From: Nitrospira japonica | Lineage (GTDB): Bacteria > Nitrospirota > Nitrospiria > Nitrospirales > Nitrospiraceae | NCBI RefSeq assembly: GCF_900169565.1 | Contig: NZ_LT828648.1 | Span: forward strand, 1,924,876-1,988,875 | DNA length: 64,000 nucleotides | Direction: 5' to 3' | Shown: one piece after another, positions 42,917 through 53,135 of the stretch | Layout: the number at the start of each line of letters is the position of its first letter | Numbering within the stretch: the first letter of the stretch is position 1 | Notes under the pieces: generated by a model | The model's database searches: none | The model's input: the letters and a program-made list of their open reading frames with translations, nothing else | What the model was told of the DNA's origin: nothing | Made by a program: the position numbers and the translations under genes

Positions 42917-44014
42917 ATGTTAGCTACGGTACCCAAGCCGATCAGCGATTATCAGGGGCTCGCGGGCGACGAGCTGTTCCGCCGGACGGCGCAGGCGAAG
43001 CGCGTCCTCGGCGATCGGGTTATGATTCTCGGACACAACTATCAGCGGGACGAGGTGATCGAACACGCCGATTTTCGGGGTGATTCGCTTCTGCTGTCCA
43101 AACTCGCGGCGGAGCGGTCCGAGCGGCCCTACGTCGTCTTTTGCGGCGTGCATTTCATGGCCGAGACGGCGGACATTCTCAGCCGGTCGAATCAAACCGT
43201 CATTCTTCCGGACATGGCGGCCGGCTGTTCGATGGCGGATATGGCGGCGATCGAGCAGGTGGATCAATGTTGGGAAACGTTGGGGCGCATCCTCCCGGTC
43301 GAGGAGACCGTCATGCCGGCCGTCTATGTGAATTCCGCGGCAGTCCTGAAGGCCTTTTGCGGCGAGCACGGCGGCATCACCTGTACGTCGTCCAACGCCA
43401 GGGCCGTGATCGAATGGTGCTGGGCCAGACGCGAAAAGATTCTGTTTTTCCCGGACGAGCATCTGGGCCGCAATACCGCCAACAAGATGGGATTGCCGCG
43501 CGAGCAGATGATCGTGTGGGATCCCTATCAGCCGAACGGCGGTAACAGCCGCGAAGCCATCAAGCGGGCGAAGCTGATTCTCTGGAAAGGCCATTGCAGC
43601 GTCCATCAGATGTTTCAGCCGGTACACGTCGACAATTTCAGGAAGCAGTATCCGGACGGCAAGGTGATCGTTCATCCGGAGTGCCATGAGGACGTGGTCA
43701 ACAAGGCGGATTTGTCCGGGTCCACGGAATTCATCATCAAGACGGTGTCCGCGGCTCCCACCGGATCGATCTGGGCGGTGGGGACGGAACTCAATCTCGT
43801 CAACCGGTTGAAGCGTGACATGACCGACAGGAAGGTATTCTTTCTCTCGTCCACCGTCTGTCAATGCGCAACCATGTTCAGGATCGACGGCGCGCATCTC
43901 TGTTGGGCCATGGAGAATCTTGCCGACAGGCACGTCGTCAACCATATCGTGGTTCCCGAAGACGAGAAGCGGTGGGCCAAGGTGGCGCTCGACCGGATGA
44001 TGGCAATCAGCTAA
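42917..44014 (+). CDS. nadA: Quinolinate synthase A
   Basis: 4Fe-4S enzyme joining iminoaspartate and dihydroxyacetone phosphate to quinolinate in NAD synthesis. Typical segments: AHNYQ-like ILGHNYQRDEVIEHADF, VVFCGVHFMAETADIL, MAAGCSMADM, GGITCTSSNA, HPECHEDVV and the C-terminal TVCQCATM. The three cluster cysteines fall in FCGVHF, ITCTSS and/or the C-terminal region as in the long-form enzymes. ATG 42917 is preferred; GTG 42899 is possible. It is divergent from the thiC leader. Confidence 0.95.
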   Translation: MLATVPKPISDYQGLAGDELFRRTAQAKRVLGDRVMILGHNYQRDEVIEHADFRGDSLLLSKLAAERSERPYVVFCGVHFMAETADILSRSNQTVILPDMAAGCSMADMAAIEQVDQCWETLGRILPVEETVMPAVYVNSAAVLKAFCGEHGGITCTSSNARAVIEWCWARREKILFFPDEHLGRNTANKMGLPREQMIVWDPYQPNGGNSREAIKRAKLILWKGHCSVHQMFQPVHVDNFRKQYPDGKVIVHPECHEDVVNKADLSGSTEFIIKTVSAAPTGSIWAVGTELNLVNRLKRDMTDRKVFFLSSTVCQCATMFRIDGAHLCWAMENLADRHVVNHIVVPEDEKRWAKVALDRMMAIS

Positions 44015-44127
44015 GTGCCGCCGTGCCGAATCGATGCAAGATGGAGATTGCCTCCGACTTCCTCCTCCTGTAGATTCCCATCCACCGTCAACCGCCGTAT
44101 CAGGATCAGGCAAAGCAGGCCGAACCG

Positions 44128-46977
44128 ATGGACTACAAAGCAACGCTTAATCTGCCCAAAACCGATTTTCCCATGAAGGCGAACCTGCCGCAGCGGGAAC
44201 CCGAACTGCTGGCTTGGTGGGAAAAGGAACGCCTGTACGAAGAGATCCAGCAGGCCGGGCAGGGGCGGCCCCGCTACGTCCTCCACGACGGTCCTCCTTA
44301 TGCCAACGGCCGAATTCATATCGGCCACGCCTTGAACAAGATTCTCAAGGACATCATCGTCAAGTCGAAAACCATGGCGGGCTTTCACGTGCCGTATGTG
44401 CCGGGTTGGGATTGCCATGGTTTGCCGATCGAGCATCAGGTGCTGAAGGATCTCGGCGAAAAGAAGAAGACCCTCGATGCCACGACGATCCGCCGGCTCT
44501 GCCGGGAATATGCCGAGAAGTTCCGCGACATCCAGCGCGAAGAGTTTCAACGTCTGGGCACGCTCGGCGATTGGCAGCACCCGTATCTGACCATGAATCC
44601 GGGCTACGAAGCGACGATCGTGCGGGAGTTCGGCAAGTTCGTGGAGCGTGGGGGCGTCTACAAGGGTCTCAAGCCGGTGCTGTGGTGTACGCAGGATCAG
44701 ACCGCGCTGGCCGAGGCGGAAGTGGAGTATGACGATCACACCTCACCATCGATCTACGTCAAGTTTCCCATCGTCAATCCTCCCCGGTCATTCCCCGGAC
44801 GCCACGACGGCGTGTCGGCGGATCGAACGTCCTATGCCGTCGTGATTTGGACGACGACTCCCTGGACTCTTCCGGCCAATCAGGCGGTCTGTCTCCATCC
44901 CGACATCGACTATGCGTTCGTGCAGGTGGGAGAAGAGATCTTGGTCATGGCCGACAAGCTGGTGGAGCGCGTGGCCAAGGCCTGCGAGTTGAAAGAGGCC
45001 CGCGTGCTGGGGATGAAGAAGGGGCAAGACGGCTTCGAGGGGCTCGAAACTCAGCGCCCCATGAGCACGGGACTGTCGCCGATTCTGCTGGGAGATTTCG
45101 TCACGCTCGATCAGGGCACCGGCTGCGTGCACATCGCGCCGGGACACGGCATGGAAGACTACATCCTGGTCCAGGAATACAACGCCAAAGCGTCTCCCGG
45201 CGAGCGGCTGGAGATCCTGGCGCCGGTCGATGACGCGGGACGGTTCACCGACGCGGTGGAAGGCTTTTCCGGGCAGCATGTCTTCAAGGCCAACCCTGGC
45301 ATCGTGGAGCGGCTCAAGGAGACGGGAAAACTATTGGGACACGGGACGCTGAACCACTCCTATCCCCACTGCTGGCGTTGCAAGAGCCCGGTCATCTTCC
45401 GTGCTACGGAACAGTGGTTCGTCTCCATGGAGACGAACGAACTCCGCCGGGAGACCCTGGCCGAAATCAATCGCGTGCAATGGGTTCCGCCCTGGGGCAA
45501 GGATCGGATCACCGGCATGATCACGAATCGGCCGGATTGGTGTTTGTCGCGCCAACGTGTATGGGGCGTGCCGATTCCTGGATTCACCTGTGCCGGCTGC
45601 CGCAGGGTGATGGCCGAGCCGGTTCTGATCGAACACCTCGCCGTCCTGATGGAATCGGGAGGATCGGATATTTGGTTCGAACGACCGGCGTCGGAGTTGC
45701 TGCCTCCCGGCACGACGTGCGGACAGTGCGGCGGAACTACATTCGAAAAGGAACATGACATTCTCGACGTCTGGTTCGAATCCGGCGTCAGTTATGCCGC
45801 CGTGCTCAAGCCGCACAAGTGGTGGCCGGCTGATTTGTATCTCGAAGGTTCGGATCAGCATCGGGGCTGGTTCCATAGTTCGTTGCTCGCCGGCGTCATC
45901 ACCGACGGGCGCGCGCCATACAAAGCCGTCCTGACGCACGGGTTCGTCCTCGATGGGCAAGGTAAAAAGATGTCGAAGTCGGCTGGGAATGTTGTTGCAC
46001 CACAGGAGGTGATCAAGCAGTTTGGAGCTGAAATTTTGAGGTTTTGGGTGGCAGCACAGGATTATCGCGATGATGTTCGGATTTCTAAAGATATTCTAAG
46101 TCAGCTCGTCGAGGTATACCGAAAAATTAGGAATACCTGCAGGTTTATGCTGAGCAATCTCTATGACTTTGACCCCTCGAAAGATCGAGTGCCATATGAA
46201 CGGTTGCCGGAACTCGACCGATGGGCGTTAATCAAGCTTCACAACCTTATTGAGGTTGTGAAAAAGAGTTACGAAGATTTTGATTTTCGCCAAATCATCC
46301 ATGAACTCGATTATTTCTGTGCCGTGTATATGAGCGCCGTGTATCTCGACATTCTCAAGGATCGTCTCTACACGTTCCGCGCAGATGCTCCCTTGCGCCG
46401 CGGGTCACAGACTGTGCTCTTTGAGATCATAGTCGCCATGACGAAATTGATGGCTCCGATTCTAAGCTTTACGACGGAGGAAATTTGGCGCACATTACCT
46501 AAGTCTTCAGATGCGGGACAGCAGAACTCAAGTGTGCATCTGGTAGCATTCCCAGAATCAGATCCAAAATGGATCGATCCCGAACTGGAACAGAATTGGA
46601 GTGATTTCTTATTGCCTGTGCGAAGTCTGGTGCTTGGTAAACTGGAGGAAAAGCGGAGAAACAGAATCATAGGATCTTCGCTTGAAGCAAAGGTGATCCT
46701 CTATGCGCAGCGAGCGAACCCTGCTCAGTATGATTCTCTAAGGTTGTACGAAGACTTCTTGCCAGCCTTCTTTATCGTTTCGCAGGTCGAATTGCTTGGG
46801 GTAGATCAGGTACCGACCGATGCTTGCTTTTCGATAGATCTTGCTGCAGGAATTGCTGTTGATGTGGTTCCAGCAGGAGGAAAAAAGTGCGAGCGGTGCT
46901 GGAATTATCGAGAGGCAGTCGGAAAAGATGAGGGTCACCCCACCCTCTGCGACCGTTGCGTGGAGGCGGTGCGGTGA
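44128..46977 (+). CDS. ileS: Isoleucyl-tRNA synthetase
   Basis: Class I synthetase charging tRNA-Ile, 949 residues. Signature HIGH is at residues 64-67 ([11 protein letters not shown]), the editing domain contains [14 protein letters not shown], and KMSKS is at 614-618. The C-terminal zinc site is CERCWNY ... CDRC. Base composition changes inside the gene: up to about 45955 it is GC-rich like its neighbours (60 percent in 45841-45900), after that it drops (37 percent in 46081-46140) and recovers near the stop. The protein remains intact. It overlaps lspA by 4 bases. Confidence 0.97.
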   Translation: MDYKATLNLPKTDFPMKANLPQREPELLAWWEKERLYEEIQQAGQGRPRYVLHDGPPYANGRIHIGHALNKILKDIIVKSKTMAGFHVPYVPGWDCHGLPIEHQVLKDLGEKKKTLDATTIRRLCREYAEKFRDIQREEFQRLGTLGDWQHPYLTMNPGYEATIVREFGKFVERGGVYKGLKPVLWCTQDQTALAEAEVEYDDHTSPSIYVKFPIVNPPRSFPGRHDGVSADRTSYAVVIWTTTPWTLPANQAVCLHPDIDYAFVQVGEEILVMADKLVERVAKACELKEARVLGMKKGQDGFEGLETQRPMSTGLSPILLGDFVTLDQGTGCVHIAPGHGMEDYILVQEYNAKASPGERLEILAPVDDAGRFTDAVEGFSGQHVFKANPGIVERLKETGKLLGHGTLNHSYPHCWRCKSPVIFRATEQWFVSMETNELRRETLAEINRVQWVPPWGKDRITGMITNRPDWCLSRQRVWGVPIPGFTCAGCRRVMAEPVLIEHLAVLMESGGSDIWFERPASELLPPGTTCGQCGGTTFEKEHDILDVWFESGVSYAAVLKPHKWWPADLYLEGSDQHRGWFHSSLLAGVITDGRAPYKAVLTHGFVLDGQGKKMSKSAGNVVAPQEVIKQFGAEILRFWVAAQDYRDDVRISKDILSQLVEVYRKIRNTCRFMLSNLYDFDPSKDRVPYERLPELDRWALIKLHNLIEVVKKSYEDFDFRQIIHELDYFCAVYMSAVYLDILKDRLYTFRADAPLRRGSQTVLFEIIVAMTKLMAPILSFTTEEIWRTLPKSSDAGQQNSSVHLVAFPESDPKWIDPELEQNWSDFLLPVRSLVLGKLEEKRRNRIIGSSLEAKVILYAQRANPAQYDSLRLYEDFLPAFFIVSQVELLGVDQVPTDACFSIDLAAGIAVDVVPAGGKKCERCWNYREAVGKDEGHPTLCDRCVEAVR

Positions 46978-47507
46978 GCCCGACCGCGCTCCGTTACGGA
47001 GGGCTGACCCTGCTCGGAATCCTGATCGTATTGGTGGATCAGGTAACAAAACAATGGGTCATGCAGTCCATGCGGTTGCATGAGTCCATCGTGGTCGTTC
47101 CCAACCTCTTCAGCATTACCTACATCCGGAATCCGGGGGCCGCGTTCGGATTGCTGGCCGGCAGCAGCAACGCCTTTCGCATGGTCTTCTTCGGCGTGAC
47201 GTCTCTGTTCGCGCTGGGCCTCCTGGGGACGATTCTGGCCCGGCTGCCCGAGAAAGATTGGATCGGGCAGGTGAGCATCGCCGCGATCCTCGGAGGAGCG
47301 ATCGGAAATTTGATCGATCGGTTACGGTTCGGCGAGGTAATCGATTTTCTGGACGTCTATGTCGACATGTATCATTGGCCGGCGTTCAACGTGGCCGACT
47401 CCGCCATCAGCGTGGGGGTCGTGTGCCTGATCGTGCATTTTGCGTTCGAACGAAAAGAGACGCCGCTGCCGGAACCGGATCCTCCCCCGACGTCCCTATC
47501 TTCTTAG
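46974..47507 (+). CDS. lspA: Lipoprotein signal peptidase II
   Basis: Aspartyl membrane protease that removes signal peptides of lipidated prolipoproteins. Four helices; the catalytic aspartates are in [10 protein letters not shown] and [22 protein letters not shown] is also conserved. GTG 46974 overlaps the ileS stop (GTGA) and has GGAGG 7 bases upstream; 177 residues result. The ileS-lspA pair is a common arrangement. The many predicted lipoproteins in this window are its clients. Confidence 0.95.
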   Translation: MSPTALRYGGLTLLGILIVLVDQVTKQWVMQSMRLHESIVVVPNLFSITYIRNPGAAFGLLAGSSNAFRMVFFGVTSLFALGLLGTILARLPEKDWIGQVSIAAILGGAIGNLIDRLRFGEVIDFLDVYVDMYHWPAFNVADSAISVGVVCLIVHFAFERKETPLPEPDPPPTSLSS

Positions 47508-47517
47508 AGTAGAGCGG

Positions 47518-47775
47518 CTAGCCGGGAAGGGGAACGATGAACCCTCCCTGTTCGTGAAACTGGCGCTGCTGGTCCGTCGAAAACATCACCAGCGGTTCGC
47601 TGTGGCAGAATTGACATTCATTCACGGTCACCGTGACGTCTCCCTCGCCCAGTTCTTCCATGTATCGCTTCGCCAGCTTGAGCGCCGTCGCTTCGTCGGT
47701 CGTTATGACGTCGAAATGGAGCGGCCCCTGCTTCCCACGCACTTTCGCGTCGAATATGTGGACGGTGTCCGCCAT
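47518..47775 (-). CDS. DUF2024 family protein
   Basis: An 85-residue protein matching the DUF2024 pattern: VHIFDAKVRGKQGPLHFDVI at the N-terminus, then ECQFCHSE, and a C-terminal FIVPLPG strand. The Cys-x2-Cys-His may bind a metal. The family has a small alpha/beta fold with no established function. It is convergent with lspA, with ten bases between the stops. Confidence 0.8.
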   Translation of the reverse strand: MADTVHIFDAKVRGKQGPLHFDVITTDEATALKLAKRYMEELGEGDVTVTVNECQFCHSEPLVMFSTDQQRQFHEQGGFIVPLPG

Positions 47776-47790
47776 GAATAAGGTGGGTCG

Positions 47791-48666
47791 TCACAGACCA
47801 AAGATATACAGGACGGCGAGTCCCATGACGATTCTGTAATAGGCGAATGGACGCAGCGTGTGGTGCTTGACGAAGGACAGGAACGCCGCGATCACGATCC
47901 AGGCGACGACAAAGGAGACGGCAAGGCCGATCGCCAGCGCGACGTAGTCCTCCTGCTGAAACACTCCGCGTGATTTCCAGATTTGATAGCAGGTTGCGAC
48001 GATCAACGTCGGGAGCGCCAGAAAAAACGAGTATTCCGTGGCGACCTTACGATCCAAGCCCACCAGCAAGCCGCCGATGATCGTCGAACCCGAGCGTGAC
48101 ATGCCGGGAACGAGCGACGCGCATTGGGCGACGCCGATCATGATCGCCTGGCGCAGGCCGACCTGTTCAAGTTGCTGTACATCTGGTTTCCTCGTGCGGG
48201 CTTCAACCGCCAAAATGATCAATCCGCCCACGATGGAGGTGATGGCGACGGTCTGCGGGCTGAAGAGGTGAGCTTTGATCCAACCGTGCGTCGCCAGTCC
48301 CACCAGACCGGCGGGGAGAAATGCCGCGCCCAAGCCGATGAGGAACCAGAGATGCGGATGTGCTACCAGGGATCGGCGAAGCGTGAGACTCAACGATTCG
48401 GTGCCGCCGCCAATCGAACGCCGAAAATCCGCTTGCTCGCCCATTGCGCGTGAAAGGAGCGTTCTCAGCTTTTCCCGCTCGTATGCCACGACGGCGAGGA
48501 TGGCCCCCAACTGGATGGAGATCTCGGCATTGGCGGCCAGATCGCCGGTAAACCCCAGTGCATGCCCCACGAGAATGAGATGGCCGGTCGAGGAGACCGG
48601 GAGAAATTCGGTCAGTCCTTCGACAATGCCGAGAATCACCGCCAGGGCGGGGCCCCATTCATTCAT
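47791..48666 (-). CDS. uppP: Undecaprenyl-diphosphatase UppP/BacA
   Basis: Integral membrane phosphatase that recycles undecaprenyl pyrophosphate for wall and LPS synthesis. Catalytic motifs: EGLTEFLPVSSTGHLIL near the start and PGMSRSGSTI later, both complete. About eight helices in 291 residues. ATG 48666 follows AAAGGAA; the frame is open to 48852 but lacks homology there. It is 15 bases downstream of the DUF2024 gene start, probably one transcript. Confidence 0.95.
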   Translation of the reverse strand: MNEWGPALAVILGIVEGLTEFLPVSSTGHLILVGHALGFTGDLAANAEISIQLGAILAVVAYEREKLRTLLSRAMGEQADFRRSIGGGTESLSLTLRRSLVAHPHLWFLIGLGAAFLPAGLVGLATHGWIKAHLFSPQTVAITSIVGGLIILAVEARTRKPDVQQLEQVGLRQAIMIGVAQCASLVPGMSRSGSTIIGGLLVGLDRKVATEYSFFLALPTLIVATCYQIWKSRGVFQQEDYVALAIGLAVSFVVAWIVIAAFLSFVKHHTLRPFAYYRIVMGLAVLYIFGL

Positions 48667-48911
48667 CTGCGTTCCTTTGGATGAGAGTGTGACGAGAGGT
48701 CTCTGCATAATCACAAAGTGACCGTCTCCCGTCAAGCAGACATGAAAAACCGATGATCGGAACTCCGGATGCCGCGGCTGGGCGTCAAACTTGTTGACAA
48801 AGAGTGAGGCTTGGCATACACAGTGGAGGGGTGCGAAAAGACGCGATGACACACGTAGCCTAAGACAGCCGTGACGCGAAGGGACGGCGATCAGGATAAG
48901 GGGAGGTTCGC

Positions 48912-49613
48912 ATGAGGTCAGTGTGGATGACGGCGATTGTCGCAGCGGGGGCGTTTTCGATCATGGGTTGTGTCGTCAGCGACCGCAAGTACCAGGAGGC
49001 GATAGCCGAAGGCGACGCCGCAAAGACCGAATTGGCCACGATGCGCACGCAGAAGAGCGCATTGGAGCAGCAGGTCAAGACATTGAAGGAATTGAACGTC
49101 AAATTCGGTAATGAAGCCCAGGCCGCCCACGACGAGTTGGAGCGCATACAGCACAGCCGGGACAAAGAACGGGGAAGCATTGAAGCACGGACCAAGGAAC
49201 TCGAGGATCGCGTTCGGCAGTTGACCGTACAAAACCGGGCCATGAAATCGGAATATGAAGACGCCAAGCGGCACAATGAAACACTGAAGTCCCTGGTCGC
49301 TCGCTATCAGAAGGAACTCAAGGAACGGAGCGTCACCGGATCATTAGCTCCCTCCGCCGCCTCGCCGCCGGCCATGGTTCCGGCTCCGATGCCACCGTCC
49401 ACCGTCACCCCCCCATCGGCCGGAGCAGGCCTGATGAACGTTAATAAGGCCTCCGCTGGCGATATGGTGCTGGTGCTGGGTATCTCGAAGGAGATGGCTG
49501 ACCGGATCGTGATGAACCGTCCCTACAAGGTCAAGGGTGAATTGGTTGCGAAAAACGTCGTGCCGAAGGAAACGTTCGATACGATCAGGGAGCGCATCAG
49601 CGTCAGCCCATAG
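48912..49613 (+). CDS. Coiled-coil lipoprotein with C-terminal helix-hairpin-helix
   Basis: A 233-residue lipoprotein (lipobox FSIMGC, C20). A long coiled coil runs from about 25 to 140 (heptads such as ALEQQVKTLKELNVKF, LEDRVRQLTVQNRAM), then a Pro/Ala/Ser linker, then a ComEA-like HhH motif (MNVNKASAGDMVLVLGISKE, ADRIVMNRPYKVKGEL). HhH domains usually bind DNA, which is unusual outside the cytoplasm except in competence proteins. An intrinsic terminator follows at 49716-49759. Confidence 0.75.
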   Translation: MRSVWMTAIVAAGAFSIMGCVVSDRKYQEAIAEGDAAKTELATMRTQKSALEQQVKTLKELNVKFGNEAQAAHDELERIQHSRDKERGSIEARTKELEDRVRQLTVQNRAMKSEYEDAKRHNETLKSLVARYQKELKERSVTGSLAPSAASPPAMVPAPMPPSTVTPPSAGAGLMNVNKASAGDMVLVLGISKEMADRIVMNRPYKVKGELVAKNVVPKETFDTIRERISVSP

Positions 49614-49715
49614 TGGCGTATCTGGAAGCCTATGCCGAGGGGACGTGTGATTGAGCGGCGTCACCCTACGGAGGATGCCTCGGCGGGAACGTGACGAAAT
49701 ATGGGCTAGGCAGTG

Positions 49716-49759
49716 GCACGACAGGCCATCCATGCATATGGATGGCCTGTCGTGCTTTT
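49716..49759 (+). terminator. Intrinsic terminator after the HhH lipoprotein gene
   Basis: An 18-bp perfect stem (GCACGACAGGCCATCCAT with its complement at 49738-49755), a 4-nt loop GCAT, and TTTT directly after. It lies 103 bases beyond the stop codon at 49613 and 79 bases before the next gene. Confidence 0.85.
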
Positions 49760-49837
49760 AGGGTGGAGAGGATGATTCTGGTTCGTGCGTCTTGTTAGAA
49801 TGAGAGGGCTTGTCATCATGGAGAAACGACCCTCGTC

Positions 49838-51091
49838 ATGCGCCGCCTCGTTCTGATTGTCGCGGTATTGGCCGTCGGATTGGTCATCGGCGGCTACGTC
49901 TTTTTCAACGGTGAACGGAAGACGCCGATTCGATACCGCTCTGCGTCGGTGGAGCGGGGCACGGTCGTGTCACTGGTGACCGCAACCGGTACGATCGCGC
50001 CGGTGGTGTCGGTTCAGGTCGGCACGCAAGTCTCCGGCATGATCAAGAGCTTGCACGCCGACTTCAATTCCGTGGTCAAGGCCGGGGACATCGTGGCGGT
50101 GATCGACCCTGAGCCTTTTCGAGCCCGTCGAGATCAGGCCGCCAGTAATCTTGAAATGGCACGGGCGACATTGGCCCGGGCAAGGACCGAGCAGGCCCAG
50201 CGCCATCGCGAACTGGAGCGGACGAAGTCGCTGCTGTCCCAGCAATTCGTGTCGCAGAATGATGTGGATGTAGCCCTCACCAACGCTCAGGGAGCCGAAG
50301 CGCAGGTGAGCGTCGCGATTGCTCAGGGGAAGCAGGCGGAAGCCGCGCTCAATGCCGCGGAATTGGATCTGAAATACACCGTCATCCGATCGCCGGTGAA
50401 CGGCATCGTCGTGGCCAGAAACGTCGAAGTGGGCCAGACGGTCGCCGCGAGTTTCGCCACGCCCAACCTGTTCTTGATCGCCCTCGACCTGACGAAGATG
50501 GAAGTCGATACCAACGTGAGCGAGTCCGATATCGGGGGCATTACGGAAGGGAAGGACGCCATGTTTACCGTCGACGCGTATCCGGGAGTTCCGTTTTCCG
50601 GCACCATCAGACAGGTGCGCATCGCGCCGATCAACGTGCAGAACGTGGTCACGTATAACGTGGTGGTCGGTGTGGACAATAAGGACTTGCGGCTCAAGCC
50701 TGGGATGACCGCGAACGTGTCGATCGTCGTGGCTCAGCGGGAGAACGTGCTCAAGATTCCCAATGCCGCGCTCCGGTTCATGCCTCCGAAATCCGAACTG
50801 GTCAACGGCAGTCCGTCCGGCGCCGGCGTCCGAGCCGTGGCGACGGGCGATGTAGGGGGCCTGCCGTCCCGATTCGTCTGGAAGGAACGGGAAAATGGCG
50901 AACTGGTCTCGGTTCCGGTTCAGGGCGGCATATCGGACGGCCTCTGGACTGAATTGGTTTCGGGAGACGTTGCCGAAGGCGAGGCCGTGATCGTCGGCAT
51001 CGAGCAGTTCCGAGGAGAACGACGGAGCAGCGATCTGCCGCCGGGGTTCGGCGCTCCGCCGCGTCGCCAGTCCCGCGAGCGAGGCATGTGA
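49838..51091 (+). CDS. MacA-type HlyD-family adaptor protein
   Basis: Periplasmic adaptor of an ABC exporter, 417 residues. An N-terminal membrane anchor (LVLIVAVLAVGLVIGGYVFF) is followed by a lipoyl half motif (GTQVSGMIKSLHADFNSVVK), a helical hairpin with the QFVSQNDVDVA turn, the second half motif (SPVNGIVVARNVEVGQTV) and a beta-barrel. The order adaptor, ATPase, MacB-like permease shows a MacAB-type tripartite system. Substrate unknown. Confidence 0.9.
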   Translation: MRRLVLIVAVLAVGLVIGGYVFFNGERKTPIRYRSASVERGTVVSLVTATGTIAPVVSVQVGTQVSGMIKSLHADFNSVVKAGDIVAVIDPEPFRARRDQAASNLEMARATLARARTEQAQRHRELERTKSLLSQQFVSQNDVDVALTNAQGAEAQVSVAIAQGKQAEAALNAAELDLKYTVIRSPVNGIVVARNVEVGQTVAASFATPNLFLIALDLTKMEVDTNVSESDIGGITEGKDAMFTVDAYPGVPFSGTIRQVRIAPINVQNVVTYNVVVGVDNKDLRLKPGMTANVSIVVAQRENVLKIPNAALRFMPPKSELVNGSPSGAGVRAVATGDVGGLPSRFVWKERENGELVSVPVQGGISDGLWTELVSGDVAEGEAVIVGIEQFRGERRSSDLPPGFGAPPRRQSRERGM

Positions 51092-51190
51092 CGTTCTCGT
51101 CCGTCCGCGCCGGTATCGAGCGATGAATCGTCAGTCTTACCCCAAATCCGGTCATGGTCCCTTGCGGCCGGACGCGTTCCTCCATCGGTC

Positions 51191-51898
51191 ATGGCTTCGC
51201 TGATCTCCTGTCGTGACATCTGGAAGGTGTATCGGGTCGGCGATGTTCAGGTCGAAGCGCTTTGTGGCGTGGAACTCACGATCGAGCGGGGCGAATTCGT
51301 CGCGGTCATGGGCTCCTCAGGATCCGGCAAGTCCACATTGATGAACATTCTCGGTTGCCTCGACCAACCGACGAGAGGCAGCTACCAACTCGGCGGTGTC
51401 GAAGTCGCAAGCATGCGTTCGGATCGGTTGGCCGAAATCCGCAACCGCCAGATCGGATTCGTCTTTCAAAGCTTCAATCTCATCCCCAGGACCAGTTCGC
51501 TGGAAAATGCTCAGTTGCCGCTGTTCTATCGAGGACTCCCGCTCAAAGAGCAGCGCCGGCAGGCGGCGGAAGCGCTTCGGCGTGTCGGCTTGATCGGGCG
51601 GGAAAGCCATTTCCCCGCTCAACTATCCGGTGGCCAACAGCAACGCGTCGCCATTGCTCGGGCGTTGGTGACGTCGCCGACTCTTCTGCTGGCCGATGAG
51701 CCGACGGGTAATCTGGACAGCAGGTCCAGCGAGGAGATCATGGAAATCTTGCAGGGGCTCAACCGCGAGGGTATGACGGTCGTCGTGGTCACGCATGAGC
51801 CGGACGTCGCGGTCTACGCATCACGGGAGATCGTCGTGACGGACGGCCGGATCGTGAGCGACCGAACGGTGCGGCCGTCTCAAGAGGCGGGGCACTAG
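51191..51898 (+). CDS. ABC transporter ATPase, MacB/LolD type
   Basis: Cytosolic ATPase of the exporter, 235 residues. Walker [14 protein letters not shown]-loop [11 protein letters not shown], signature [15 protein letters not shown], Walker [13 protein letters not shown] and the switch His in [10 protein letters not shown] are intact. The permease gene starts one base after its stop, so translation is coupled. In classical MacB the ATPase and permease are fused; here they are separate. Confidence 0.93.
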   Translation: MASLISCRDIWKVYRVGDVQVEALCGVELTIERGEFVAVMGSSGSGKSTLMNILGCLDQPTRGSYQLGGVEVASMRSDRLAEIRNRQIGFVFQSFNLIPRTSSLENAQLPLFYRGLPLKEQRRQAAEALRRVGLIGRESHFPAQLSGGQQQRVAIARALVTSPTLLLADEPTGNLDSRSSEEIMEILQGLNREGMTVVVVTHEPDVAVYASREIVVTDGRIVSDRTVRPSQEAGH

Positions 51899-51899
51899 C

Positions 51900-53135
51900 A
51901 TGGCGGCGTTCGTGTGGTTGACGATCCTCACGGCGCTTCGGGTCCTTGGGCGCAATCGTATGCGGACAGCCTTGACCATGCTGGGAATCGTGATCGGCGT
52001 AGGGGCGGTCATCGCCATGGTCAGCATCGGCGACGGTGCCCGGCGCGCGGTCCAGAGGCAGATCGCCACGATGGGCACGAACGTCATCATCGTCTGGCCC
52101 GGCGTCACCACGGTCAGCGGCGTGCGGGGAAGCCAAGGAGGGGCCGTCACCCTGACGGTCGCGGATGCGCTGGATATCAAGAAGAAAATTCCGTTGTTGT
52201 CGGACACCGCATGGGCCAAACGGGACGTGATGCAGATCGTCAACGGCAACCGGAATTGGAACGGTTCCATCAATGGCGTGTCTCCGAGCTATCTGACGAT
52301 CAGAGACTGGTCGTTTACCAGCGGGGGGGCGTTTACGCAGGCGGACCTCGACAGCGCCGCTCGCGTGGCGCTGATCGGACAGACGGTGGCGGAGAATCTC
52401 TTTGAACCGGGAGAAGAGCCGGTCGGGGCTGTCATACGCATCAACAACGTGCCGTTTCGGGTGATCGGCGTGCTTGCGGCGAAGGGACAATCCGCCCAGG
52501 GTTCCGATCAAGACGACGTCATCTTCATTCCGTTCACGACCGCGGAACGAAAGGTCTTCGGCACCTTGTTCCTGGGCTCCGTCGGTGGGATCTTTGCGTC
52601 AACCGAGCGGGCCGACGATCTCCCTGAGGCGGTCGAGCAGATTCGCGACGTCATCCGCATGCGTCACCGGATACAGGGGGAACAGGCCGACGATTTTACG
52701 ATCCGCACGCAGGTGGATATCGGAAAGGTGCAACAGGGGACGAGTCAAACGTTGACCGTGATGTTATTTGCCATCGCGTCCGTTTCCCTGCTCGTCGGAG
52801 GGATCGGTATCATGAACATCCTGCTGGTCTCGGTGACCGAGCGGACCAGGGAAATCGGCGTTCGGATGGCGGTCGGCGCCACGCGGCGTCACATCGTCGT
52901 GCAGTTCCTGATCGAAGCCATGACGTTGAGCGTGTTGGGCGGGGCGTTGGGCATTATCTTCGGGGTGATAGGGGCGAAATTGACGACGGTGATCGCAGGA
53001 TGGCCGACCATCGTGTCCGGATCCGTGATCGCGGCTGCATTCGTGTTTTCGCTCGTCATCGGATTGTTTTTCGGCCTCTATCCCGCCACAAAGGCCGCGC
53101 GTTTGAATCCGATCGACGCGCTGCGTTACGAGTAA
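51900..53135 (+). CDS. MacB-type ABC transporter permease
   Basis: A 411-residue permease with one N-terminal helix (MLGIVIGVGAVIAMVSIGDG), a large periplasmic MacB_PCD domain and three C-terminal FtsX helices (LLVGGIGIMNILLVSVTERT, GALGIIFGVIGAKL, FSLVIGLFFGLYPA). Ends with the conserved AARLNPIDALRYE. It works with the adaptor and ATPase genes just upstream; together with a TolC-type protein encoded elsewhere it would expel peptides, lipids or drugs. Confidence 0.93.
   Translation: MAAFVWLTILTALRVLGRNRMRTALTMLGIVIGVGAVIAMVSIGDGARRAVQRQIATMGTNVIIVWPGVTTVSGVRGSQGGAVTLTVADALDIKKKIPLLSDTAWAKRDVMQIVNGNRNWNGSINGVSPSYLTIRDWSFTSGGAFTQADLDSAARVALIGQTVAENLFEPGEEPVGAVIRINNVPFRVIGVLAAKGQSAQGSDQDDVIFIPFTTAERKVFGTLFLGSVGGIFASTERADDLPEAVEQIRDVIRMRHRIQGEQADDFTIRTQVDIGKVQQGTSQTLTVMLFAIASVSLLVGGIGIMNILLVSVTERTREIGVRMAVGATRRHIVVQFLIEAMTLSVLGGALGIIFGVIGAKLTTVIAGWPTIVSGSVIAAAFVFSLVIGLFFGLYPATKAARLNPIDALRYE

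Noticed and set aside
47515-47524. Palindrome CGGCTAGCCG between lspA and the DUF2024 gene as a terminator
   Set aside because: Only a 5-bp half-site with no loop and no T-run; too weak to call.
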